Shown: positions 1 through 6,584, numbered from the stretch's first letter. The stretch: DNA of 8,990 bases from an uncultured Oscillospiraceae bacterium (GCA_900758955.1 CAAETL010000050.1:1-8990); one strand, 5' to 3'. Program-made: numbers and translations. Notes: a model not told the origin generated them from the sequence alone.

Positions 1-43
1 GTTCAGATTTCCGGGGCGGTTTTGATCACTGATGGCGGGCGTC

Positions 44-610
44 TTAGTACGTGTGGTCGCAGATCTCGTTGATCTTGGCCTCAAGGGTTTTTAAGTCCAC
101 GAAGGAGTCTGGGCGGCGGCGGGGGTCCCGCAGCAGAGCGGCGGGGTGGTAGATGGCCATCATCTGCACGCCGTTTTTTTCATACCACTTGCCGTGATCC
201 CGGGAGATCTTGAAATCGCCGCCAATAATCTTCATGGCGGCGATGCGGCCCAGGCAGACGATAATTTTGGGCCGAATCAGGGACACCTGGTTGCGCAGGT
301 AATCAATGCAGGCCTCCTGCTCCGTGTTGAGGGGGTCCCGGTTCTGAGGGGGGCGGCACTTGACCATGTTGGCGATGTAAATGTTGGTGCGGTCCAGGTC
401 GATAATGGAGAGCATGTCGTCCAGCAGCTTGCCCGCCTTGCCCACAAAGGGCTCCCCCTTCAAATCTTCCTGCTCCCCGGGGCCCTCCCCGATGAACATC
501 ACCTCGGCGGTGCGGCTGCCGACCCCAAACACCACATTGGTCCGGGTCTCCGCCAGGGCGCATTTTTGACAGGAGCGACAGGTCTCCTCCAAGGCAGTCC
601 AATCCAGCAT
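44..610 (-). CDS. Family 4 uracil-DNA glycosylase (4Fe-4S)
   Basis: This 188-aa protein should remove uracil from DNA as the first step of base excision repair in the cytoplasm. Visible motifs fit the family-4 (thermostable UDG-like) group: cysteines C14, C17, C85 and C101 are placed to hold a 4Fe-4S cluster, GEGPGEQE (41-48) is the active-site motif, and HPAALLR (155-161) is the uracil-pocket loop with H155. The length is close to the usual 180-220 aa, so it appears complete. The ATG at 608-610 is preceded by AAAGGGG with a 9-nt gap, and the stop is TAA at 44-46. It seems to be monocistronic: it has its own promoter (650-678), and a terminator (700-729) separates it from the upstream SLH gene on the same strand. 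Family assignment is firm; activity is inferred from the family. Confidence 0.93.
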   Translation of the reverse strand: MLDWTALEETCRSCQKCALAETRTNVVFGVGSRTAEVMFIGEGPGEQEDLKGEPFVGKAGKLLDDMLSIIDLDRTNIYIANMVKCRPPQNRDPLNTEQEACIDYLRNQVSLIRPKIIVCLGRIAAMKIIGGDFKISRDHGKWYEKNGVQMMAIYHPAALLRDPRRRPDSFVDLKTLEAKINEICDHTY

Positions 611-649
611 ATCCGTTTACCCCTTTCTCTGTGTCGGTATGGTGGAAAA

Positions 650-678
650 ATTGTACCATAGATTCTTGCATAACGCAA
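650..678 (-). promoter_or_regulatory. Sigma-A-like promoter of the uracil-DNA glycosylase gene
   Basis: Reading the minus strand, TTGCGT (673-678) and TACAAT (650-655) are separated by 17 nt. Transcription would begin near 643, about 33 nt before the start codon. The -10 box is strong and the -35 box is weaker. Confidence 0.6.
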
Positions 679-699
679 AGAAAACCATGATAAAAGGTG

Positions 700-729
700 A
701 GCGAGCCGGGGGAGGGTCCCCGGCGCGCT
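700..729 (-). terminator. Intrinsic terminator after the SLH-protein gene
   Basis: The hairpin has a 7-bp GCCGGGG/CCCCGGC core (705-711 with 718-724), then one mismatch, then AGCG/CGCT (700-703 with 726-729). On the minus strand it lies 43 nt past the SLH stop codon and is followed by CACCTTTTAT, a modest U-tract. The plus-strand side also has TTTT, but no plus-strand gene ends here. Confidence 0.65.
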
Positions 730-772
730 TTTGTCATTTTCTAAGCAAAGTCTAAAACTGAGCTGGGATGAG

Positions 773-3700
773 TTAGGCCTCGCCGTTTTCCGTGGTATTT
801 TCGTTTGCAGGATCAGGGGATTCTGTTTCAGTGGAAATGGTACTCTCAGTGGCTTCGACGGGAGGTTCCGCTTTGTCCGAAGGCAGATTTGTGAGAACCG
901 TACCCGTATACCCCTCCACGACGTTGCTGCGATCCACTACGTTGCCGTCTGTTACGTTGCAGTTTGTCATGGTAACAGCAACACTGTCTTTGGCAGTATC
1001 CAACTTCTGCGCATAGAGCGCGCTGCAGTACTTTTCTGTTACTGCAGAATTGGCATCCGTTGCAAGAGTGCAAGACAGCGTGCAATCCTTTAGCGTGAGG
1101 ACAATATTACCGGTATAGGTATTCCCCTTGTTGGTGTCGTTCTTGCCGACAACCACCGCGCCCCAAGGAGCTTCGTCGCCGCTCTTCCAATTGCCGGTGG
1201 TATAGTAGTTTAGGATACCCTTATCATAGTACTCGCCGATTGTTGCAGTAATTGTGGTATTCTCCAGGGTTACATTACCGGAGCGAACCAGCATGCCCAT
1301 CCGCTGTCCCGTGATTTCGGAGTTCGTGACGTTCACAGTGCCGGGCACGTTGATCATGAGGGGACAGTCGTCGCCATCAGTGCGGTTTGTTGTCAGTGTG
1401 GAGCCATCAATGCTGATCTTCACGCCGTAATTGATTTTGTCGTTGGCGTTGGTGGAGATGACGTACACGCCATCGGCGGTGATGTCGCTGTTTTTCACAT
1501 TCAAAGCAGCGTCCTTGCCTCGAACCAGAATGGCGGAGCCGGTGCCATGGGCGGAAAGCTTTGTAGTCGTACCCTCAAAGGTCAGGCTGTGGCCGGTCTC
1601 AACCGCGAAGTTAGCCACAGTGCCTTCTGCGTTCTGGGCTTCCACCGTACCATTGCGGATGGTGATGTCAGTGGTAGCGCAGTTATCTTCGCCAGTTACG
1701 GTATTTGATCCGGATACCGACGGACCTACAAAAACAGTGGTTTCTTTGTCATCTTTTTTGGTAATCGTCAAAGTCTGACCATTCAGGTCCAGCGCCACGG
1801 TCCGTTCACGCCAGGCATCACTCAAATCGCCTGCAAAGATGGAGACGTCATTGGCCAGGGTGACGGTATCCAGGGATTGATCCGCCAGTTGCGCCTTCAG
1901 TTCGGCGGCATTCTTTGCGGCGTTTGCGACCCACTGGGCGTAGATGGTCGCGCCCTCTGTGGTCATCTTGGTCTCGGCCGTGACTTGCGTACCGCCGGTC
2001 GCTGCCGTAAACCAACCCTTAAGGGTATAGCCGTCCTTGGTAACGCTGGGAAGCTCGCCGTAGGGATCACCAAACTTGACGGTTTTGGTTATGTTATCAG
2101 ATCCATTTTGACTATTACAGGTCAAGGTGTACGTAGCGGCTTCCCACTTGGCGGTGTAGGTGGCGTTTTCAGTTGCCGTCGTCTGATCTGTCAGTTTGGT
2201 TTCGCCGAGATACCAGCCCTTAAAGGTATAGCCGGTCTTGGTGGGATCGGCGGGCGGGGTGATGACGACGCCCGCTTTGAATGGCGTAGTGGTTGCGTTG
2301 GCGCCGTCTTGGAAGGTGATATCATAATAACTTGCGGCAGGGTCCTTATATGTAACGGTCTTGGTAAAGGTCTGGTCATCCTTTTGAATGGTTAAGGTGT
2401 AAGTACCATAAGGATCGGTCTGGGTGAGATAATCCTTATCCGCCCAACCCTGATCCGTCTGCGTGGTCATGTGCCAGGCCTGATACCGGTCAGTGTTGAT
2501 GCTGTTTTTGCCGGTGAGGGTGTTGTTCGTAACCGTTACAGCCTGATTATCTTTTGTCAGGGTCATGGTAAAGTCGCTGGCGGTGTTGCTGTCATACTTG
2601 ACGGCCAGCCAGGGCAGGTGGATGGGATTGGAAGCGTCTGCGTAGCCGGCATTCCAAGCATACTCATCGGTGTAAGCCTTGGGCAGCTTGTTGTAGCTCT
2701 CCTCATCGGTCACCACCCACAGCTCCATGTTGTCCAGGGCGGGGGCCAGGGTGACGTCAAAGGTGATGTCATAGACGGTAACCGTTTCGCCGTTCTTGAC
2801 CGCAATGTAGCCCTGGTCTTTGTGCTGCTCGGCGGTAGCGGCATTAAAATAGAAGGTGTCGTACGTCTGGCCGCTGACGGTCATGGCGCTGTCGGGCGTA
2901 TCGGTGAAGGTCTTGTTGGCGGGATCGTATGCGCCCCAGCCCACGGCGTAGGTGGTAGCGGTCTCCTGGGGAACGCCGACGCCAACCCAGTAACCCGGAC
3001 CGGCGTTGGAGCCAGCTTCGTGCTTCATCAGGTGATCGGCCCTGACCGTCACGCTGACATTTTCGGGAGCGCTCTTGCGATAAGTACCGGAAACGCTGTA
3101 ATTTTGGGCGATCTGGTCGTCCTTTACATAGGCGCCGGGCGCGGGCGTGCCGTCCGCGCGGGTGTCGTGCAGTGTGGCGGCGATCACGTCGGCGGACTTT
3201 GTTTTAGAACCGGTGTCGGTGGTGGAACCGCCGCTGCCGCCGCCGGAGGGGGTAGTGCCGGGGGCGGTGCCGGTGGAGCCGGAATTGATGGTCTTATCGC
3301 CGGCGGTCACTTTTTCAGAGCTGTTGTTCTGCACCTTGGTACCGGCGGTATTGACGGTGGTGCCGGTGGAACCGGAGGCGGCTTCCACCTTCGTGACGGC
3401 CCCCTTGCCTTCGATGGGGGTGTCGGAACCGGCGGTTTTGACGCTCTCCACCTTCGCGCCGCTCTGGGCGGTGATGGTGGTCTTGGAGGCGTCCTCCGTC
3501 ACGTTTACAGTGCTGACAGTGCCAGATATGTCCACGGAAGCCTTTTCAGAGGCCACGGAGATGGCGCCCACTTTGGCGTCTTTGGCCACGTCCAGGGTAG
3601 CGCCGTCGGCGTCCTGGGCGATGGTCACGGTTTTTACATCCCCAGTCACTTCCACGTTCACAGAGGGAGCGGCGATGGTGACGGAGTCGACAGAGCCTTC

Positions 3701-4612
3701 AATTTTGACGTTGTCGGAGCCGTCGTCCACCACAATGGCGGTCACCTTGGCCTTGCCCTCTACGGAGACGCGGACCTTACCGTCCTGGCGGGCGATGATT
3801 ACATCGCCAATGCTGGAGTTGCCCTTGATGACGATGGAGTTTTCGCCGCCGCCGCGGACAATTAGCTTGCCGCTGACGGTGACGCCGTCCAATACGATGT
3901 GGCCGGCGCCCACGCCTTCGGCCACAATGAGGTCGCCGGAGACTTTCATGTTGGAGAGGGTCACGTCACCGGTGTTGATTACAGCGGAGGCGTCCACGTT
4001 CTCGTTGTAAGTGCCCGCTTTGCTGAAGTAGCCGGTGAAAATGTTGCTTAGCATGGTGGCCATCTCCGCGCGGGTGATGCTGGAAGTGGGATGAATCATC
4101 CCGTTGCTGCCTTGGACGTAGCCCTTGGCGGCCATGGATTTCACGGCGTCCACAGCCCAGGAGGCGATCTGCGCCTCGTCGGTGAAGCCGGCGGTGGCGC
4201 CGCCCTCGCCGCTGAGCTTCATCACCCGGGCCAGCATCACCATGGCTTCCTGACGGGTCATGGTGTCGTTGGGACGGACAGTGGCCCCGTCGCCTTGGAG
4301 AACACCGGCGGCATTTGCTTTCAGAATGCCGTCAGCATACCAGGCGGAGGTGTCCACGTCGGTAAAGCTGTTGGTCGCCTTGACCTGGTAGCCCATGATG
4401 CGGTCCATCATGACCGCCATTTCGGCGCGGGTAATGTTGGCGGTGGGATTGAGGTTGCCGCTCTCGTCGCCCTTGAGGACGCCGCGGTCAACCCAGGCGC
4501 TCATGGCCTGATCATACCAGTTCCCCTCGGGGGCCGCCGCCGTAGCGGGGACGACCAACAGGGAACAGAGCATGGTCAGAGTCAGGAGCAGGGACAGAAC
4601 TTTTTTCTTCAT
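773..4612 (-). CDS. Large secreted SLH-domain surface protein with InlB-type B repeats and beta-helix regions
   Basis: This 1279-aa mosaic protein is exported and probably held on the cell wall. A signal peptide (about 1-26, ending ATAAA) is followed by three SLH domains (about 30-75, 82-133, 142-193), each with the TRAEMA-type motif (ITRAEMA 60-66, MTRQEAM 118-124, ITRAEMA 179-185). SLH domains bind secondary wall polymers. Residues 210-415 are short alternating V/I/G/D beta-strand units, like a solenoid. A Gly/Ser/Thr linker (about 441-472) leads to an unrecognised region (476-760). Two InlB/flg_new-type B repeats follow (about 762-823 and 826-895; GYTFKGW, GYTLKGW). Residues about 896-1240 resemble a right-handed beta-helix, and the tail is acidic. 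No LPXTG is present. The start has AAAGGAG 9 nt upstream. An adhesin or polymer-binding role is likely but unproven. A c-di-GMP riboswitch lies in its leader. Confidence 0.93.
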   Translation of the reverse strand: MKKKVLSLLLTLTMLCSLLVVPATAAAPEGNWYDQAMSAWVDRGVLKGDESGNLNPTANITRAEMAVMMDRIMGYQVKATNSFTDVDTSAWYADGILKANAAGVLQGDGATVRPNDTMTRQEAMVMLARVMKLSGEGGATAGFTDEAQIASWAVDAVKSMAAKGYVQGSNGMIHPTSSITRAEMATMLSNIFTGYFSKAGTYNENVDASAVINTGDVTLSNMKVSGDLIVAEGVGAGHIVLDGVTVSGKLIVRGGGENSIVIKGNSSIGDVIIARQDGKVRVSVEGKAKVTAIVVDDGSDNVKIEGSVDSVTIAAPSVNVEVTGDVKTVTIAQDADGATLDVAKDAKVGAISVASEKASVDISGTVSTVNVTEDASKTTITAQSGAKVESVKTAGSDTPIEGKGAVTKVEAASGSTGTTVNTAGTKVQNNSSEKVTAGDKTINSGSTGTAPGTTPSGGGSGGSTTDTGSKTKSADVIAATLHDTRADGTPAPGAYVKDDQIAQNYSVSGTYRKSAPENVSVTVRADHLMKHEAGSNAGPGYWVGVGVPQETATTYAVGWGAYDPANKTFTDTPDSAMTVSGQTYDTFYFNAATAEQHKDQGYIAVKNGETVTVYDITFDVTLAPALDNMELWVVTDEESYNKLPKAYTDEYAWNAGYADASNPIHLPWLAVKYDSNTASDFTMTLTKDNQAVTVTNNTLTGKNSINTDRYQAWHMTTQTDQGWADKDYLTQTDPYGTYTLTIQKDDQTFTKTVTYKDPAASYYDITFQDGANATTTPFKAGVVITPPADPTKTGYTFKGWYLGETKLTDQTTATENATYTAKWEAATYTLTCNSQNGSDNITKTVKFGDPYGELPSVTKDGYTLKGWFTAATGGTQVTAETKMTTEGATIYAQWVANAAKNAAELKAQLADQSLDTVTLANDVSIFAGDLSDAWRERTVALDLNGQTLTITKKDDKETTVFVGPSVSGSNTVTGEDNCATTDITIRNGTVEAQNAEGTVANFAVETGHSLTFEGTTTKLSAHGTGSAILVRGKDAALNVKNSDITADGVYVISTNANDKINYGVKISIDGSTLTTNRTDGDDCPLMINVPGTVNVTNSEITGQRMGMLVRSGNVTLENTTITATIGEYYDKGILNYYTTGNWKSGDEAPWGAVVVGKNDTNKGNTYTGNIVLTLKDCTLSCTLATDANSAVTEKYCSALYAQKLDTAKDSVAVTMTNCNVTDGNVVDRSNVVEGYTGTVLTNLPSDKAEPPVEATESTISTETESPDPANENTTENGEA

Positions 4613-4629
4613 GCAAATCGACTCCTTTG

Positions 4630-4653
4630 CCTTTTTTTGCCGGCAAAAAAAGG
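4630..4653. repeat. 24-bp perfect palindrome between terminator and ribosome binding site
   Basis: CC, seven T, GCCGGC, seven A and GG form an exact inverted repeat centred at 4641/4642. It begins just after the ribosome binding site of the SLH gene (4622-4629, minus strand). It shares its seven A/T bases (4645-4651) with the U-tract of the neighbouring terminator, so in the RNA this hairpin and a free U-tract cannot coexist. It may influence termination or access to the ribosome binding site. Confidence 0.7.
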
Positions 4654-4678
4654 TGCGCTCTGCATGCAGAGCGCACCT
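4645..4678 (-). terminator. Leader intrinsic terminator of the SLH gene (riboswitch expression platform)
   Basis: A perfect 28-bp palindrome (4651-4678; arm AGGTGCGCTCTGCA) is followed directly on the minus strand by seven U (4645-4651). This is a textbook intrinsic terminator. It lies about 35 nt before the SLH start codon and about 60 nt after the c-di-GMP aptamer, so it would stop leader transcripts before the gene unless prevented. It is the expected expression platform of a transcriptional riboswitch. No convincing antiterminator could be identified by eye. Confidence 0.85.
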
Positions 4679-4735
4679 GTCCTATCAAAAACAAAGGAAC
4701 CTTATCACTAACCAGTCTTTTTTTCCCAAGGAAAC

Positions 4736-4789
4736 TAGACCCTGTAGCTAGGCTGTCTTGTCCATTGATTGGAGGTAGACCCTGTAGCT
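4736..4789. repeat. Pair of 14-bp direct repeats within the riboswitch
   Basis: TAGACCCTGTAGCT occurs at 4736-4749 and again, identically, at 4776-4789, 40 bp apart. One copy is the 5' strand of the aptamer's second stem; the other covers its 3' closing region. The second copy can fold with downstream AGAC (4715-4718) and TAG (4708-4710), mimicking the aptamer stem. Confidence 0.85.
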
Positions 4790-4837
4790 TTGCGTCGCCG
4801 ACTTTCACCGGTTTTGCCAATTATGGATTTGCAAGGT
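4739..4837 (-). promoter_or_regulatory. Cyclic-di-GMP-I (GEMM-I) riboswitch aptamer
   Basis: The leader RNA carries the class-I c-di-GMP signature in order: GGCAAA (4813-4818), a hairpin CCGGT-GAAA-GTCGG with a GAAA tetraloop (4798-4811), then GACGCAAAGC (4787-4796) running into ACAGGGTCT. The second stem pairs AGCTA (4785-4789) with TAGCT (4746-4750), GTCT (4777-4780) with AGAC (4755-4758), and TCCA (4770-4773) with TGGA (4761-4764) at the tip. The 3' side contains the expected ACAGCC. The closing stem is unusual: the normal GGC/GCC pairing is missing, and ACCTTG (4832-4837) with CAGGGT (4739-4744) is the best candidate I find. The aptamer should bind c-di-GMP and control the SLH gene downstream. 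Confidence 0.82.
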
Positions 4838-4843
4838 AAGTGT

Positions 4844-4872
4844 ATCATAAACAGTCAAACATTGCAAGCCAA
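4844..4872 (-). promoter_or_regulatory. Sigma-A-like promoter of the SLH gene leader
   Basis: On the minus strand, TTGGCT (4867-4872) and TATGAT (4844-4849) are separated by exactly 17 nt. The predicted start, near 4837, coincides with the 5' end of the c-di-GMP aptamer, which supports both calls. The -35 box lies within a copy of GCAAGCCAAA. Confidence 0.7.
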
Positions 4873-4881
4873 AAAGTGGCG

Positions 4882-4924
4882 AAAAAAGAGGCGAGGCAAG
4901 CCAAACGGGTCTCATTTTGGCTTG
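4882..4924 (-). terminator. Likely terminator of the spoVAD-spoVAE unit
   Basis: CAAGCCAAA (minus strand) pairs with TTTGGCTTG as a 9-bp perfect stem (4897-4905 with 4916-4924). It overlaps the last codons and stop of spoVAE. A run of six U (4882-4887) follows, but 9 nt beyond the stem, which is further than usual. A second copy of GCAAGCCAAA at 4864-4873 could form an alternative, longer pairing. Confidence 0.5.
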
Positions 4925-5277
4925 GGTTTGAAAAACAGTGCGATCAGGTAGCCGAAGAAGATGGCGGCGGCAATTCCGCCGGCGGCGGCGGTGATTCCGC
5001 CCAGGAAGGCACCCAGGAAGCCCGACTCGGCAACCGCTTTGGCCACGCCTTTGGCCAGGTTGTTTCCGAATCCGGTGAGGGGCACCGTGGCCCCGGCCCC
5101 GGCCCAGTCCACCAAATGGGGATAGAGGCCCAGACCGCCCAGCACCACGCCGGCCACCACATAAATGACCAGAATACGCGCCGGGGTGAGAGAGGTTTTG
5201 TCAATTAAAATCTGCCCGATGATGCAGAGCACGCCGCCGCAGACAAACGCGGCCAGATATTGGCCTAAATCAGACAT
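4912..5277 (-). CDS. spoVAE: Stage V sporulation protein AE (SpoVAEb type)
   Basis: This 121-aa integral membrane protein belongs to the SpoVAC/SpoVAEB family. SpoVA proteins form the channel in the forespore and spore inner membrane that moves Ca-dipicolinic acid in during sporulation and out during germination. Hydrophobic segments lie at about 6-25, 33-53 and 85-116, with the conserved PLTGFG loop at 66-71 and a basic end (KPKPK). Length is normal for the family. The ATG (5275-5277) has GGAGG 8 nt upstream and overlaps the end of spoVAD by 8 nt (ATGTCTGA), so the two are co-transcribed and probably translationally coupled. Identity is inferred from sequence pattern and the adjacent spoVAD. 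Confidence 0.93.
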   Translation of the reverse strand: MSDLGQYLAAFVCGGVLCIIGQILIDKTSLTPARILVIYVVAGVVLGGLGLYPHLVDWAGAGATVPLTGFGNNLAKGVAKAVAESGFLGAFLGGITAAAGGIAAAIFFGYLIALFFKPKPK

Positions 5278-6313
5278 CGCTGCCGCCTCCGTTTCCTTTT
5301 TTGGTGCTGATGGCCACCGCGTGGCAGACGCCGGGGATGCTCTCTCCCTGCATGGTGGCAGTGGGGGAATGAAGCGCGCCGGTGCCGCAGAAGAGAATGT
5401 TTTTCCACTTTCCCTTCTTCATTTCCTTTAAAATATAGCCCGTGAGCACCACCGCGCTGCAGCCGCAGCCGGACCCGCCGGCGTGTACATCCTGCTTGAC
5501 CAAATCGAACAGCAGCACGCCGCAGTCCTGATAGTTGTCGTGAAGTTCCACGCCGTCCCGGCGGAAGAGGTCCACCACGATGTCGTGGCCCAGCGCGCCC
5601 AGGTCGCCGGTGACAATCAGGTCGTAGTCGTCTGGGGAGCGTCCGGTGTCCTGAAAATGTGTTTTTAAGGTGTCGTAGGCAGCGGGGGCCATGGCGGCGC
5701 CCATGTTGTTGGCGTCGACAATGCCTTTGTCGATAATCTTTCCCGGCGTCGCATGGGTCACATAGGGGCCGGTTCCGGTATCGGACAGGATCACCGCCCC
5801 GGACCCCGTGGTGGTCCACTGGGCGGTGGGGGTGCGCTGGCCGCCGTATTCCAGCGGGGAGCGGTACTGCCGCTCCGCCGAGCAGAAGTGAGAGGAGGTG
5901 AGGGCCGCCGCCTTTTTCGCGAACCCGCCGTCGACGGTCATGGCGGCCAGGGTCAGGCTTTCCGCCATGGTGGAGCAAGCTCCGTACAGGCCGAAAAAGG
6001 GCCGGTTCTGGCTCCGGACAGAATAGGCGGTGGCAATGCATTGGTTGAGCAGGTCGCCGGCGAAAATAAAGTCCAGGCTGTTGGTTTCCAGTCTGGCGTC
6101 GTCCAGCGCCAGAGACAGCGCCTTTTTTTGCATGGCGGTCTCCGATTTTTCCCAGCTCTTTTCTCCAAAGGTATCGTCTTTGGAGATATAATCGAAGTAA
6201 GCCCCCAGGGGGCCCTCCCCCTCTTTTTTCCCCACGGCGTTCCCAAACCCCACCACCGAAGGAGGGGAGGAGAAGGCCAGGGTTTGTTGCCCCAGTTTCT
6301 TCGTCGTATTCAC
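5270..6313 (-). CDS. spoVAD: Stage V sporulation protein AD (dipicolinate-binding)
   Basis: This 347-aa protein has the thiolase-like fold of SpoVAD, which binds dipicolinic acid at the spore inner membrane and works with SpoVAC and SpoVAE in its uptake. Family landmarks are plain: GKKEGEGPLG near the N-terminus, AGDLLNQ (85-91), GACST (111-115), SSH (140-142) with AERQ (146-149), and GGSGCGCSA (279-287). Length matches the roughly 338 aa of the Bacillus protein. The frame stays open to an ATG at 6472, but the GTG at 6311-6313 is chosen because AGGGAG lies 8 nt upstream and homology begins there. The 53 extra residues are unlike any SpoVAD N-terminus and cover promoter sequence. spoVAC, usually just upstream, is absent; the next gene is divergent. 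Confidence 0.95.
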   Translation of the reverse strand: MNTTKKLGQQTLAFSSPPSVVGFGNAVGKKEGEGPLGAYFDYISKDDTFGEKSWEKSETAMQKKALSLALDDARLETNSLDFIFAGDLLNQCIATAYSVRSQNRPFFGLYGACSTMAESLTLAAMTVDGGFAKKAAALTSSHFCSAERQYRSPLEYGGQRTPTAQWTTTGSGAVILSDTGTGPYVTHATPGKIIDKGIVDANNMGAAMAPAAYDTLKTHFQDTGRSPDDYDLIVTGDLGALGHDIVVDLFRRDGVELHDNYQDCGVLLFDLVKQDVHAGGSGCGCSAVVLTGYILKEMKKGKWKNILFCGTGALHSPTATMQGESIPGVCHAVAISTKKGNGGGSDV

Positions 6314-6326
6314 AAATCTGTCTCCC

Positions 6327-6347
6327 TTACTGAAAATGTGCAGACAT
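6327..6347 (-). CDS. Possible 6-residue leader ORF upstream of spoVAD
   Basis: On the minus strand an ideal AGGAGG is followed 7 nt later by ATG, then five sense codons (MSAHFQ) and TAA. The stop runs straight into the spoVAD ribosome binding site (TAAGGGAG), 13 nt before the GTG start. The ribosome binding site is better than that of spoVAD itself. It may couple or tune spoVAD translation, or be a relic of a lost upstream gene. No homology can be judged at this size. Confidence 0.35.
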   Translation of the reverse strand: MSAHFQ

Positions 6348-6443
6348 ATCTTTTCCTCCTGAGGCGAATTTATACGGGAGAGATGGGGCGGGAGTGAAAA
6401 AGAGACGCTTTTTGAAAATTTGACATTGGCGGAAGAAACGATT

Positions 6444-6472
6444 ACTATAAAAGGGAACAGCCGGATTGTCAA
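6444..6472 (-). promoter_or_regulatory. Strong sigma-A-like promoter upstream of spoVAD
   Basis: TTGACA (6467-6472) and TATAGT (6444-6449) are 17 nt apart on the minus strand: a consensus -35 and near-consensus -10. The start would be near 6437, giving a leader of about 124 nt. This is unexpected, since spoVA genes normally use the forespore factor sigma-G; I found no clear sigma-G boxes (GNATA with CATNNTA) in 6314-6584. Confidence 0.6.
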
Positions 6473-6484
6473 GCTGCGCTGTTC
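6455..6484. repeat. Inverted repeat overlapping the spoVAD promoter
   Basis: GAACAGC (6455-6461) and GCTGTTC (6478-6484) are perfect inverted arms with a 16-nt loop. On the plus strand TCTTTT follows; on the minus strand CCTTTT follows. It spans the -35 box and spacer of the spoVAD promoter, so it could be an operator or a weak bidirectional terminator in the divergent intergenic region. Confidence 0.45.
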
Positions 6485-6584
6485 TCTTTTCTATCATTGG
6501 CGTAAAGTTGGTGAAATCTCGTGAAAATTTGCATTGCAGTAGCCGGAATAGCGTTCAAAACCAGAAACGAAAGAAGGAGTAATC

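Noticed and set aside
1..43. Start of another gene downstream of the glycosylase
   Set aside because: The only start-like codon (GTG) runs into a TGA after eight codons, and no ribosome binding site is seen; nothing can be supported here.
2471..3865. 464-codon open frame on the plus strand
   Set aside because: It is antisense to the SLH gene and its product is a Gly/Val/His-rich, low-complexity shadow of the GCC/ACC/GTC codons opposite. It has no recognisable domain.
3147..4010. 287-codon open frame on the plus strand
   Set aside because: A second antisense frame in the same repetitive part of the SLH gene; Pro/Val/Ser/Thr-rich translation typical of a shadow frame.
4091..4711. 206-codon open frame on the plus strand across the SLH-gene start
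   Set aside because: It is antisense to the SLH domains and signal peptide and continues through the terminator palindromes; the real gene and its leader explain the region.
6314..6380. Sigma-F/sigma-G promoter for spoVAD (GTATA with GGAAAAGAT)
   Set aside because: The spacing is 14 nt rather than about 15-17 and the GG...GAT element overlaps the AGGAGG of the small ORF, which explains it better.
6314..6472. N-terminal extension of spoVAD to the ATG at 6472
   Set aside because: The extra 53 residues do not resemble SpoVAD, overlap the -35 and -10 boxes, and lack a ribosome binding site; the GTG at 6313 has one and fits the family length.
6485..6584. Promoter for the Vat-like acetyltransferase
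   Set aside because: Candidate boxes (TATCAT at 6492-6497 with TTGTCA 20 nt upstream) have poor spacing; nothing was good enough to annotate.
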